In this document: positions 25,583 to 35,100 of the stretch, piece by piece
Layout: each line of letters opens with the position of its first letter
Numbering within the stretch: the first letter of the stretch is position 1
NCBI GenBank assembly: GCA_023415915.1
Contig: JAEZIZ010000083.1
Coordinates: forward strand, 124,001 to 188,000
DNA length: 64,000 nt
Direction of reading: 5' to 3'
Source: Bacillota bacterium
GTDB taxonomy: Bacteria; Bacillota; Clostridia; Christensenellales; SZUA-584
Translations under genes and position numbers: made by a program
Notes under the pieces: generated by a model
Seen by the model: the letters and a program-made list of their open reading frames with translations, nothing else
What the model was told of the DNA's origin: nothing
Database searches by the model: none

Positions 25583-25628
25583 AAAAGATACTTTGTCGTC
25601 CCAGAAAACATTGTTATTTGGTCGATAT

Positions 25629-26450
25629 TCATTCGGCCTGGCGCTTAATAAAACCGTCTATCAGCTTTTTGATGTTGTCGGCCGCAATCTTTCCCGTCTC
25701 CATCACTTCTTCGTGGGAGAGCGGCTGATCGAGTATGCCGGCAGCCATGTTGGTTATGCACGACATTGCCGCCGAAGAAACGCCCGCGTGCGCCGCAGCG
25801 GTTATTTCCGGCACGGACGACATGCCCACGGCGTCGGCGCCTAAAATGCGCAGCGCCTTGATTTCGGCGGGTGTCTCAAACGACGGGCCTTTCATCATCG
25901 CGTACACGCCCGTCTTTACATCGATGCCGTTTTCCTTCGCCGCGTCTTTAAGCGCGCTTATAAGCTTTTTGTCGTACGCGTAGCTCATATCGGGAAAGCG
26001 CGGCCCAAACTCGTCTATATTAGGCCCTGCAAGGGGATTTAAAAACGTAAAGTTGATATGGTCCTCTATTATCATTATGTCGCCGGGTTTAAAGCTTGTG
26101 TTTACTCCGCCCGCCGCGTTGGTTATAAGCAGCTTCTTTACTCCAAGCTTAATAAGCGCGCGCAGCGGTATTACCGTCTCCTCCGGCGTATAGCCTTCAT
26201 AGCAGTGAAAACGGCCCTGCATGCATACGATATTTACGCCGTATTTTTGCCCGAACACTAGTTGCCCCGCGTGGCCTGGTACGGTGGAAACGGGAAACCC
26301 CGGTATGTCTTTATATGGTATTGTCTGCGCACTGGTCACCGTGTCCGCGTATCCGCCAAGCCCGCTGCCCAGCACCACGCAGACTTCCGGCGTGTTGCTT
26401 GTCCTTTGTTTTAACGAGTTGTATGCGCTGTATATCCTTTCAACAGTCAT
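25629..26450 (-). CDS. punA: Purine nucleoside phosphorylase
   Basis: This protein of about 273 residues cleaves purine nucleosides with phosphate to base and (deoxy)ribose 1-phosphate. It has VVLGSGLGG, the phosphate-binding block VPGHAGQLVFG, MQGRFHCYEGY and the Asn-containing ITNAAGGVN of the trimeric PNP I family. The start is taken as ATG 26450 because AAAGG lies nine bases upstream. An ATG three codons earlier overlaps the deoB stop (ATGA) and is possible. It is coupled to deoB. Confidence 0.95.
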   Translation of the reverse strand: MTVERIYSAYNSLKQRTSNTPEVCVVLGSGLGGYADTVTSAQTIPYKDIPGFPVSTVPGHAGQLVFGQKYGVNIVCMQGRFHCYEGYTPEETVIPLRALIKLGVKKLLITNAAGGVNTSFKPGDIMIIEDHINFTFLNPLAGPNIDEFGPRFPDMSYAYDKKLISALKDAAKENGIDVKTGVYAMMKGPSFETPAEIKALRILGADAVGMSSVPEITAAAHAGVSSAAMSCITNMAAGILDQPLSHEEVMETGKIAADNIKKLIDGFIKRQAE

Positions 26451-26455
26451 GTCTT

Positions 26456-27616
26456 TCATCCTTTCGTTATATCGCTGAGGAACGATTTGCCCACAGTCCA
26501 TTTTACGCTGAAAAACTCGGCAGCCGTAGCCGCGATGTCCGCAAACGAGCTGCGCGTTCCAATGTCTACTCCCTTTCTTACGCCCGCTCCGTAAACAAGT
26601 ATCGGTATGTACTCGCGCGAGTGGTCGGTGCTCTGCGTCGTCGGGTCGCAGCCATGATCCGCCGTAAATACTATTATGTCGTCTGGCCCCAGCGTTTCAA
26701 GCATTTCCGGCACCCGCTTATCAAGAGCTTCTAGCGCCTTCCTGTAGCCTTCCACGTCGTTGCGGTGGCCGTAAAGCATATCGAAATCCACAAGATTGGT
26801 AAACACAAGGCCGTCAAAATCCTGCTTCATAAACTCTATCGTAGCCGTTACGCCGCTGTCGTTGTCCGTCGTATGACTTTTCTTTGTAAGCCCTACATTT
26901 GCGAATATGTCCTCTATCTTGCCTACTCCCGCCACCTCGTACTCCGCGCTTTTAAGCGTGGTGAGTATCGTCTCTCCGGGCGGCTCGAAAGAAAAATCGC
27001 GCCTGTTCTTCGTCCTTACATAATTGCCTTCTTCTCCGATAAACGGGCGGGCAATTACGCGCCCTACGCCGAGGTCTCCGGTTAGCATCTCCCTTGCTTT
27101 TTCGCATATGTCGTAAAGCTCGGGGAGTGGCACCACGTCTTCATGCGCGGCTATCTGGAACACGCTGTCCGCCGAAGTATACACAATAAGCGCGCCCGAA
27201 TCCACGTGCTGCTTTCCCAGCTCCTTTATTATCTCAGTGCCCGAAGCCGGGTAGTTGCCTATCGTTGCGCGCCCAACGGCCTGCTCGAACCGCTCCATGA
27301 AATCCTTCGGAAAGCCGTGCGGGAACACAGGAAACGGCTTTTCCATCACCAGCCCCGCTATCTCAAAATGTCCTCCCGTGGTATCTTTGCCCGGAAACAC
27401 TTCCATTGCCCTGCCGTAAGAGCCTATTACGTCTTTTTGCGGAAGCCCGTCCACAAGGCGGCACATGCCGAGCGCTGCAAGGTTGTCAAGGCTTATGCCT
27501 TCCGAGCGCTCTATTATATGCCCTAAAGTATTCGAGCCCTCGTCGCCGAACTTCGCGGCGTCGGGCAGTGCGCCTATGCCTACGCTGTCCATAACGACAA
27601 TAACGAATTTAGCCAT
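26456..27616 (-). CDS. deoB: Phosphopentomutase
   Basis: This 386-residue alkaline phosphatase superfamily enzyme interconverts (deoxy)ribose 1- and 5-phosphate. The N-terminal MDSVGIGALPDA and KDTTGGHFE (phosphothreonine site) are DeoB hallmarks, and FTADHGCDP near the C-terminus carries metal ligands. It takes the product of punA, and the genes overlap or nearly so: a nucleoside salvage operon. Confidence 0.97.
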   Translation of the reverse strand: MAKFVIVVMDSVGIGALPDAAKFGDEGSNTLGHIIERSEGISLDNLAALGMCRLVDGLPQKDVIGSYGRAMEVFPGKDTTGGHFEIAGLVMEKPFPVFPHGFPKDFMERFEQAVGRATIGNYPASGTEIIKELGKQHVDSGALIVYTSADSVFQIAAHEDVVPLPELYDICEKAREMLTGDLGVGRVIARPFIGEEGNYVRTKNRRDFSFEPPGETILTTLKSAEYEVAGVGKIEDIFANVGLTKKSHTTDNDSGVTATIEFMKQDFDGLVFTNLVDFDMLYGHRNDVEGYRKALEALDKRVPEMLETLGPDDIIVFTADHGCDPTTQSTDHSREYIPILVYGAGVRKGVDIGTRSSFADIAATAAEFFSVKWTVGKSFLSDITKG

Positions 27617-27651
27617 TAAGCACTCTCCATAGTTTGATATGGCTTATTATA

Positions 27652-27691
27652 CCACAAAAACAGCCCGGAAATATATTATTCGGACTGTTTT
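27652..27691 (-). terminator. Terminator at the end of trmD
   Basis: AAAACAGCCCG (27657-27667) and CGGACTGTTTT (27681-27691) pair with one wobble. On the minus strand the stem overlaps the last codons of trmD and ends in TTTTTGTGG. It closes the smc-to-trmD cluster. Confidence 0.75.
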
Positions 27692-28410
27692 CCCGTAATG
27701 TATTCTATTTCGCTTTTTGTGAATACCGCTTTTGAAAGAAGCTCGGGGCGGCGCCGTGCCGTTTCGAGTATCGACATGCGCCTCTGATATGCGCTTACAT
27801 TGGCGTGGTGGCCTGATAACAGCACCTCGGGAACGCTTAAACCTTCAAACTCAGGCGGCCGCGTATATTGCGGGTGCTCAAGCAACACGTCGGAGAACGA
27901 CTCATACGACGCGGACTCGCTGTTTCCTAGAACGCCGTCCACATGGCGTATGCAAGAATCGATAAGCGCCATCGTCGCTATTTCTCCGCCCGTGAGCACG
28001 AAGTCACCTATCGAGACTTCCATGTCAATATGCAACTTAAGCACGCGTTCATCCACGCCTTCGTAATGCCCGCACAGTATGTTGATGCACGCGTATTTGC
28101 TTAAATCAACGACCAGCCCGTGCTTTAGCTGCCTGCCGCGCGGCGACATGTAGACATTAATATACGGACGCTCGCAGCGCGATTCAACATCGAGAAAGCA
28201 CGCGTGAACGGGATCAGGTTTAAGCACCATGCCCGACCCGCCGCCGAACGGATAGTCGTCGGCTCTGCGGTGCTTATCTTTGGTATATCCGCGTATATCT
28301 ATCGCGTTTATGCTGATAAGCCCGGCTTTAATGGCCCTCGACCACATGCTCGAAGTTAGCACGGATTCAAACATTTCGGGGAACAGCGTTAATATGTTAT
28401 ATGTCGTCAT
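27676..28410 (-). CDS. trmD: tRNA (guanine-N1)-methyltransferase
   Basis: This 244-residue enzyme methylates G37 of tRNAs with a G36G37 anticodon end and prevents frameshifting. The SPOUT trefoil knot is visible as ILCGHYEGVDERV and SIGDFVLTGGE. The start is ATG 28410 (MTTYNILTLFPEMF) with GGAGG upstream; it overlaps rimM by 14 bases. rplS, which usually follows trmD, is missing here. Confidence 0.97.
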   Translation of the reverse strand: MTTYNILTLFPEMFESVLTSSMWSRAIKAGLISINAIDIRGYTKDKHRRADDYPFGGGSGMVLKPDPVHACFLDVESRCERPYINVYMSPRGRQLKHGLVVDLSKYACINILCGHYEGVDERVLKLHIDMEVSIGDFVLTGGEIATMALIDSCIRHVDGVLGNSESASYESFSDVLLEHPQYTRPPEFEGLSVPEVLLSGHHANVSAYQRRMSILETARRRPELLSKAVFTKSEIEYITGKQSE

Positions 28411-28909
28411 ATACCGCGACCTCCGCCAATGCGGCGCTATCCACCGTAATAACGCGGGAATCAAGATCGACGTTTTTTATAACGCGCTTTAATGCCGGGA
28501 ACATGAAGTTTTTCTCTCCTTTTACGACGTATACGTCCGCCGCGCCGTGCTGCAGCACGTCTTCGAGCACTCCCAAATTTCTCCCCGACGTATCGGAAAC
28601 CTTAAGCCCAATTAGGTCGAATATATAATATTCTCCTTCATCAGGTTCGGGCAGCTCACGTTTATCGATGTACATGTACATGCCGCTTAGGCGCTCGGCG
28701 TCGTTTCGCGTGTCGCAGCCCTCTATATGCAGGTACGCAAAAGGAGGCTCAAGACGCAGCGCTTCGAACGCCGCCTTCCTCATTGAGCCTTCCTCGTTTA
28801 TATACGCGTAACCCCTTTCGCAGAACGCTTCGGGATCATCGGAGAAAATCTCGACTTTAACGTCGCCCTTTATGCCCTGCGCTTTGAGTATCCTTGCAAT
28901 CTCAATCAT
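28397..28909 (-). CDS. rimM: 16S rRNA processing protein RimM
   Basis: This 170-residue 30S maturation factor has an N-terminal RimM beta-barrel (ARILKAQGIKGDVKV) and a C-terminal PRC-barrel (YYIFDLIGLKV, LGVLEDVLQHGAADVYVV). It works with S19 and the 30S head. It overlaps khpA upstream by 8 bases and trmD downstream. Confidence 0.95.
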   Translation of the reverse strand: MIEIARILKAQGIKGDVKVEIFSDDPEAFCERGYAYINEEGSMRKAAFEALRLEPPFAYLHIEGCDTRNDAERLSGMYMYIDKRELPEPDEGEYYIFDLIGLKVSDTSGRNLGVLEDVLQHGAADVYVVKGEKNFMFPALKRVIKNVDLDSRVITVDSAALAEVAVYDDI

Positions 28910-29138
28910 GCTCTACGATTTCTACGATATATTTCTTTTTTGACTTCGACGAAGCCGCTTTGACGACGGCGCGTATCGCTTTTGCTATTCTGCCCTGTTT
29001 TCCAATGACCTTGCCCATATCGTCGGGAGCAACCGAAAGCTCAATCACATAAGATTTTTCGTTTTCTTTCTGCGTTACGTTGACCTCTTCCGGTTTGTCT
29101 ACAAGCGACTGCGCAATGTATTTTACAAGCTCTAGCAT
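28902..29138 (-). CDS. khpA: KH-domain RNA-binding protein KhpA
   Basis: This 78-residue single KH domain has GKVIGKQGRIAKAIR as its GxxG loop. The family binds RNA, often as a partner of KhpB/Jag. The start is ATG 29138 with GGAG upstream, preferred over an in-frame TTG. It sits between rpsP and rimM as in most Firmicutes. Confidence 0.94.
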   Translation of the reverse strand: MLELVKYIAQSLVDKPEEVNVTQKENEKSYVIELSVAPDDMGKVIGKQGRIAKAIRAVVKAASSKSKKKYIVEIVEHD

Positions 29139-29151
29139 ATAATACTCCAAA

Positions 29152-29391
29152 CTACTTCAGTACGCCGTTTTTCTTGAGCAGCGCCCTTACTGTGTCGGTA
29201 GGCTGTGCGCCGTTTTTAATCCAGGTCTGCGCTTTTTCGCCGTCAACGACGCATTTTTTTGACATAGGATCATAGTTGCCTATTTCCTCTATGAATCTGC
29301 CGTCTCTCGGCGCTCTTGAGTCAGCAACGACTATCCTGTAAAAAGGTGTCTTTTTTGCGCCTATTCTTTTAAGTCTGATCTTTACCGCCAT
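29152..29391 (-). CDS. rpsP: 30S ribosomal protein S16
   Basis: This 79-residue protein (MAVKIRLKRIGAKKTPFYR, DSRAPRDGRFIE) matches S16 over its length. The start is ATG 29391 with TTGGAGGA upstream. It lies between ffh and khpA. Confidence 0.98.
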   Translation of the reverse strand: MAVKIRLKRIGAKKTPFYRIVVADSRAPRDGRFIEEIGNYDPMSKKCVVDGEKAQTWIKNGAQPTDTVRALLKKNGVLK

Positions 29392-29459
29392 ATTTTCCTC
29401 CAAGTTTTATCTTGATTTATTTTAACCACATAAAGCTTTAAGCTTTAAGTGGCTTTTAG

Positions 29460-30776
29460 CTAGAAAGGCATCTTCATCATGCCGCCCTTGCCGCGCTTCG
29501 ACATGCTCTTTATCATCTTTGTCATCTGCTCGAACTGCCCGAGAAGCCTGTTTATGTCCTGCACCTGCGTACCGCTGCCTCGCGCTATCCTCTTCTTGCG
29601 GCTGCCGCTAATTATAGAAGGGTTCCTGCGCTCTGCTGGCGTCATCGATTTTATTATTGCTTCGGTGCGCGCCATCTGCTTTTCGTCTACCTGCATGCCG
29701 GCAAGCTTGTTTCCTCCCGGTATCATAGACAGCATATCGCCCAGGTTGCCCATTTTTTTTAGCTGCCCCATCTGTTCAAGGAAGTCTTCCAGCGTAAACT
29801 CCGCTTTACGCAGCTTCTTTTCCAGCGCGGCTGCTTTGTCCATCTCAAAGCTCTGCTCCGCTTTCTCGATAAGTGAGAGCACGTCGCCCATGCCGAGTAT
29901 GCGGCCAGCCATCCTGTCCGGATGGAAAACCTCTACGTCCTCGAGCTTTTCGCCCACGCCCGCAAACTTTATCGGCTTGCCTGTGACAGCTTTAACGGAG
30001 ATCGCAGCGCCGCCCCTGGTGTCGCCGTCCAGCTTCGTAATCACTACGCCGTCGAGCTCCAGGTTTTCATTGAAAGCGGCAGCGGCGTTTACGGCGTCCT
30101 GTCCTGTCATAGCATCCACCACGAGCAGCTTCTCATGCGGCTTTATAGCCGCGTCCACGCGCTTTAGCTCCTCCATCATTTCGCTGTCTATATGCAGCCT
30201 GCCCGCCGTATCGAGTATAAGTATGTCTGCGAGCTTCTTCTGAGCCTCCGCCAACGCCTGCTTCGCTGTAAGCACCGGGTCCTGCTGGCCGCGCTCAAAG
30301 AACAAAGCGCCCGCGTTGCCCGCCAATATCTCGAGCTGCTTTATAGCCGCAGGGCGGTATATATCGAGAGCCGCGAGCATTACGGTTTTACCCGTCTTGC
30401 CCCACATCTTGGCCAGTTTGCCGCACATAGTGGTTTTGCCCGAACCCTGCAGGCCGCACATCATAACAACGGTGGGCGGGTTTGACGCGAAGTTAACCGG
30501 AACTTGCTTTTCGCCCAGCGTTTTTACCATCTCGTCGCGTACTATCTTTATTACCTGCTGTCCGGGGGTAAGGCTTTTTAGCACTTCCTCGCCCACAGCC
30601 CTGTCCGTTACATTCTGTATGAAGCTCTTAACAACCTTGAAGTTGACGTCCGCTTCGAGCAGCACGAGCTTTACCTCTCGCATCGCCGCTTTTACGTCCA
30701 CTTCGGTCAGTTTTCCCCTGTTTGTTATCTTAGAGAATACGTGCTGCAGTTTTTCGGAAAGGCCTTCAAACGCCAT
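29460..30776 (-). CDS. ffh: Signal recognition particle protein Ffh
   Basis: This 438-residue SRP54 GTPase targets nascent membrane proteins to FtsY. The N domain is followed by the G domain with GLQGSGKTT (near 107), DTAGRLH and TKLDGDTRGG. The C-terminal methionine-rich M domain (GGNKLAGMQVDEKQM, ending KRGKGGMMKMPF) binds the SRP RNA and signal peptide. It overlaps ylxM by 11 bases. Confidence 0.98.
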   Translation of the reverse strand: MAFEGLSEKLQHVFSKITNRGKLTEVDVKAAMREVKLVLLEADVNFKVVKSFIQNVTDRAVGEEVLKSLTPGQQVIKIVRDEMVKTLGEKQVPVNFASNPPTVVMMCGLQGSGKTTMCGKLAKMWGKTGKTVMLAALDIYRPAAIKQLEILAGNAGALFFERGQQDPVLTAKQALAEAQKKLADILILDTAGRLHIDSEMMEELKRVDAAIKPHEKLLVVDAMTGQDAVNAAAAFNENLELDGVVITKLDGDTRGGAAISVKAVTGKPIKFAGVGEKLEDVEVFHPDRMAGRILGMGDVLSLIEKAEQSFEMDKAAALEKKLRKAEFTLEDFLEQMGQLKKMGNLGDMLSMIPGGNKLAGMQVDEKQMARTEAIIKSMTPAERRNPSIISGSRKKRIARGSGTQVQDINRLLGQFEQMTKMIKSMSKRGKGGMMKMPF

Positions 30777-31098
30777 TGTCGTTCCCCCATATATCGGAAA
30801 TCTCGTCTATTATCTCTTTCATTTCATTATCGCCTGCGAGCATGCGGGCTTTTTCAATAGCGACGTTTGTGCGCTGACGCCTTTCACAGAGCCCCAAAGC
30901 CTGCTCGAACGATATAAGCTTTTGTCTTGCCTTGCTGATGCCGTCCCGCGACGCCTGCCTTGTCGTGCGCTCAATCTCCGCGATCTCGGAAAGCGAGTAA
31001 TCCTGGTTGTAATACATATCGCACAACCGCAGCTGTTTTTCGGTAAGCAGCCCCGAATACACATCGAGCAGCATCACGGTTTCAAGATCCTTCTCCAC
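30766..31098 (-). CDS. ylxM: YlxM/UPF0122 helix-turn-helix protein
   Basis: This 110-residue protein has a sigma70 region 4-like HTH (LCDMYYNQDYSLSEIAEI then RQASRDGISKARQKL). The family is almost always next to ffh/ftsY and is reported to assist SRP in Gram-positive bacteria. It overlaps the ffh start, so the two are translationally coupled. Confidence 0.93.
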   Translation of the reverse strand: MEKDLETVMLLDVYSGLLTEKQLRLCDMYYNQDYSLSEIAEIERTTRQASRDGISKARQKLISFEQALGLCERRQRTNVAIEKARMLAGDNEMKEIIDEISDIWGNDNGV

Positions 31099-31114
31099 TC
31101 CGGCCCACCTGTAA

Positions 31115-31155
31115 ACAAAAATAAAAGCTGTAAAGCTAATTTACTTCACAGCTAT
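31115..31155 (-). terminator. Terminator after ftsY
   Basis: AGCTGTAAAG (31126-31135) and CTTCACAGCT (31144-31153) pair with one wobble on the minus strand and run into TTTATTTTTG. It lies between ftsY and ylxM, so part of the cluster transcript may stop here. Confidence 0.75.
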
Positions 31156-31188
31156 TTTAATTTAAATTTAATCTGTTGTCAACAGCGT

Positions 31189-32094
31189 TTATTCCAAAAG
31201 ATTCGCCGCGAACGCTTCCGCGTCGAACGGCTGCAGGTCTTCCATGCCTTCGCCGACGCCTAAGAACACTACGGGCAAATTCAGCTCTGCGGATATCGCG
31301 CATACTATGCCGCCCTTGGCGGTGCCGTCTATCTTAGTAAGTATTATGCCCGAAAGATCCGCAACCTGCCTGAATTCCCTCGCCTGCGCTATTGCGTTCT
31401 GCCCGGTTGTCGCGTCTATAACGAGGTATGTGCGCTTTTCGGCTTCGCCGTACGACTTGTCTATTACCCTGTTTATCTTTTCAAGCTCGTTCATAAGGTT
31501 CTTCTTGTTGTGTAGGCGACCCGCGGTGTCGCAGATAAGCAGGTCAATGCCCCTGTGCTTTACGGAATCTATCGCGTCATATACTACCGCCGCGGGGTCC
31601 GCCCCTTCGCCGTATTTTATCACCTTAGCGCCCGAACGTTCGCCCCACTTGGAAAGCTGCTCGGCAGCAGCGGCGCGGAAAGTATCGGCAGCCGCAAGGT
31701 ATACGCTTTTGCCCTGCGATATATAATAATGCGACATCTTGCCTATCGCGGTAGTCTTGCCCACGCCGTTCACGCCCACCACGAGCATAACGCACGGGAA
31801 AGAAGGCTCGGGAAGGTCAAACGTCAAAAGATCCGTTATTAGGCCTTTAAGCAGCTCTTTTACGCTTGACGTCTCCGTAATCTTGCTGTCCTTTACTTCT
31901 TTGCGCAGCCACTCCATTATTTTACCTGTTGCTTCCACGCCTATGTCGCAGAGTATCAGCGTCTCTTCGAGCTCTTCGTAAAACTCCTCGTCTATCTTCT
32001 TAAACGTGGCGATTATGCCGCCCACTTTTGAGGATATATTATCGCGGGTCTTTTTAAGCCCGCCCTTTATCTTGTCAAATATACTGTTATTCAT
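31189..32094 (-). CDS. ftsY: Signal recognition particle receptor FtsY
   Basis: This 301-residue SRP receptor GTPase has VVGVNGVGKTT, DTAGRLHNK and LTKIDGTAKGG. It lacks the long acidic N-terminal A domain of E. coli FtsY, as is usual in Firmicutes. It lies downstream of smc by 39 bases. Confidence 0.97.
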   Translation of the reverse strand: MNNSIFDKIKGGLKKTRDNISSKVGGIIATFKKIDEEFYEELEETLILCDIGVEATGKIMEWLRKEVKDSKITETSSVKELLKGLITDLLTFDLPEPSFPCVMLVVGVNGVGKTTAIGKMSHYYISQGKSVYLAAADTFRAAAAEQLSKWGERSGAKVIKYGEGADPAAVVYDAIDSVKHRGIDLLICDTAGRLHNKKNLMNELEKINRVIDKSYGEAEKRTYLVIDATTGQNAIAQAREFRQVADLSGIILTKIDGTAKGGIVCAISAELNLPVVFLGVGEGMEDLQPFDAEAFAANLLE

Positions 32095-32133
32095 GCATTC
32101 TCCGCCTTTTAACCGCCCAAAGTACGCGGTACC

Positions 32134-35100
32134 TTAGTCAAGCCGCACGGAAAGCAGCTTGGAAACGCCTTTCTCCTCCATAGCGAAGCCGTAAAGGCTG
32201 TCGCATATTACCATCGTGGGCTTTTTATGCGTAATCACTATGAACTGCATCTTCTGCGCATATTTCTGCAGATAATCCGCGAGCTTATACACGTTGGCGT
32301 CGTCGAGCGCCGCGTCAATCTCGTCGAGTATGCACACTGGCGACGGGTTTATTTTAAGCAGCGCAAAAAGCAGCGCTATTGCGGTAAGCGCCTTCTCGCC
32401 GCCCGAGAGCAGCGATATCTTCTGCAGCTTCTTGCCCGGAGGCTCCGCTATTATTTCTATGCCGCACTCCATAATATCCTCATCGTCCTCGAGCACCAGA
32501 CGCGCGCTTCCGCCGCTGAAAAGCTCCTGAAACGTCTGGTTGAAGTACCTGTTAATCTGCTCGAAGCTCGTTTTAAACGTCTTTTTCATCTCATCGACCA
32601 GCGAAGCAATCAGCTTGCGCAGGTCTTCTTCGGCGACGATAAGATCGTCCTTTTGCGTGGTCAGCGTTTCCATGCGTTGTTTTAACTCAGCGTAATCTTC
32701 TATCGCGTTTGGGTTTACGCTGCCCATTTCCCTTATCTTTTCCCTTATCTGCTCCGCTTCATTCTGCGCTTCCGATATGTTGATATTCTCCCGTTCGGGA
32801 AGCGCGTTGGCATATGTAAGCCTGTAAGTATCCCAGAGCTTGTTCTGCGCGTCCTGTATGCTTGTTTCCGCCTTTTCAACGTTGAAATCAGTACGCATCA
32901 GCTTTTCGCCCAAGTCGCTTATTTCCTTGCGCAGCGAGATAATTGATTCGTCCTTCTGCACAAGCGCTCTATTTAGGCTTTCCCTTTCGCCCGATATATG
33001 GCTTTGGCTTTTTCTTATCTGCTCCGTTGCCAAAGTTTTTTGCTTGTAAAGCATTTCAAGCTGCTGCCTTAATTTTATAAGGTTTTCCTTGCTCTCGGCG
33101 TTAAGCTCGAGCGTTTTGCTTTTCACCGCCTTTGATTTGTCAAGTTCCAGCTTTTCACGCTCTATGCGCTCGTTGTCGCTTACCAGCGACGCGCTTTCCC
33201 TGTAAAGCTCCGCTATCCTAATATCCGTGTCGTGCAGCAGCTTGCGCTTTTCTTCGACGACGGAAGCGTTCCTGCTGTATTCCTCCTCAAGCCGCTTGCA
33301 ATCCTCGTCCTTTGCTTCGCTTATATGCTCAAGGTCGCTTCGTAGCGCGTCGTATTCTGTAAGCTGCCCTTCTACCGAGGAAAGATCGCTTTTCAGTTCT
33401 TCTATTTGAGCCTTGCATTCGTTCACGGTTTTTTCCGCTTCGGCGGCGGAAGCTTCCGCGGCCTCCAGCTTTTCCCGCACTGCCGACATGTCTACTTCGT
33501 TGGCATGAAGCTGCTGGCTCGCGCTCTCTATATCGTCAAGTATCGACTCGTATTCCTTCTGCTTCGCGGCGATAACTGCTTCCGTCTCGGAAATCTTTTT
33601 TGACAGCTCCGCTTCGCGTGCCTTTAGCTCTTCCTCTTTTCTGTCGCGCGATATGAGGCCCGATACTTCCCGCTTTGTGCTGCCGCCGGTTATCGCTCCT
33701 CCCGGGTTGAATATGTCGCCGTCTATCGTTACCGCACGGAACGAGTAACCGTTCTCGCGCATTACTCTTATAGCGGTGTCGCTGCTGTCGACTATAACCG
33801 TGCGCCCGAGCAGGAAGTCGGCAGCCTTTTTCACATCCCCGCCGCACGAAACGAGATCGCTCGCCACGCCGTATATGCCTTTATCTTTCAGCGATTTTCT
33901 TTCTTGGTCGCTTAAATAGCGCGGGCGCAGAGCGCTTAACGGAAGGAATGTTACTCTGCCTAAGTCGTTGCTGCGAAGGAACGATATCAGCGACTTAGCG
34001 TCGTCTTCGTCGCCTACCACCACATCCTGAAGCGCCTGCCCCAAGGTTATCTCTATCGCGGTTTCGAACTTCTGAGGCACGCTGATTAGGTCTGCAAAAG
34101 TGCCTATTATCCTCCGCGCCAAACTGCCGTCCTGTTTTGCCGCGTTCATCAGCCGTTTTACGCTGCCTATATAGCCCTCGTAGCTGTTTTTCATGTCGCC
34201 CAGCATGCGCAGCGACGACGTGCAGGCCGCGTGTTCGCGCTTTAAGCCTTCAAGAAGCTTTAGCAGCGCCGCCGATTCTTCCTGCGCTTTGTTCCTTGCG
34301 GCAACATATCCATTGTAGCGCTCCCTTACCTCGGAGCTTTTGGCAGCCGAGAGCTCTAATTCGCTTTTCAGCCTTGCTTGCAGCGCCGTATACTCCTCGC
34401 GCTGTTTTTCCAGCGACTCTAAGCGCTGCGCCGCTTCGGCCGCCTGCCGCTTTAAGAACTGCTGCTTTTCATTGAGCGCGGAAAGCGCGCTCTTTACGTC
34501 GCCTATTTTCTCTATTGCCTTGAGCCTGTCTACCTGCGCGGCTTCAATAAATTTAACCCTGTCCTGATAATCGCCCGTAAGCTTTGCTATCTCATCGCTT
34601 ATTTGCGAGGCGGTGTTTTTAAGGGTTTTTATCTCATTATCTATATCGCTTATACGATGAGAATTGGCCGCTATGCTTTTATCCAGAGCTCCGCGCTTTG
34701 CGGTTAATTCCTTTATTTCCTCCTCAACGCGCCGCGAATCCTTTTCTAGGTTTGCCATACGCTCGTTGCAGAGCTTTATCTCGCCTTCGACGCGCTGCAC
34801 TTCCGCAAGGCTTACGCTCAGCTTGTCGGAAAGCTCGCTGCCTGCCTTTTCCAGCGTCTTAGCGTTTTCCTGCTCGGCTAAATACAGCTGCTCCAGTTCT
34901 TTTAATTCTTCGCGTTTTCTTTCTCGTTCCTCCGAAAGCGACAGCTTTGTCTGCTTCAGCTTTTCTATCCTCTCCTTGCCGGATTCGTAGCTGTGGAGAA
35001 AAAGGTTAACCTCTAAGTGTTTAAGCCTCTCGCTGAGGTTTAAGTATTCCATAGCCTCGTCGGCTTGCACTTTCAGCGGTTCGAGCCGCAGCCGCTGCTC

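Larger units (their letters stand above)
25344..25605. repeat. Tandem duplication (two units, period 134 bp)
   Basis: The block beginning AGAAGCTTTTTCAGCTTCCC at 25344 is repeated from 25478, nearly identical except for about 20 bases in the middle of each unit. Each unit contains a terminator-like hairpin and one GTCATTC inverted-repeat element. It fills the gap between dacF and punA. Confidence 0.85.

Noticed and set aside
25414..25632. Minus-strand reading frame of 72 codons with an internal repeat (LLSFRRSAATEES twice)
   Set aside because: It is a translation of the tandem inverted-repeat elements, with no ribosome site and no family resemblance.
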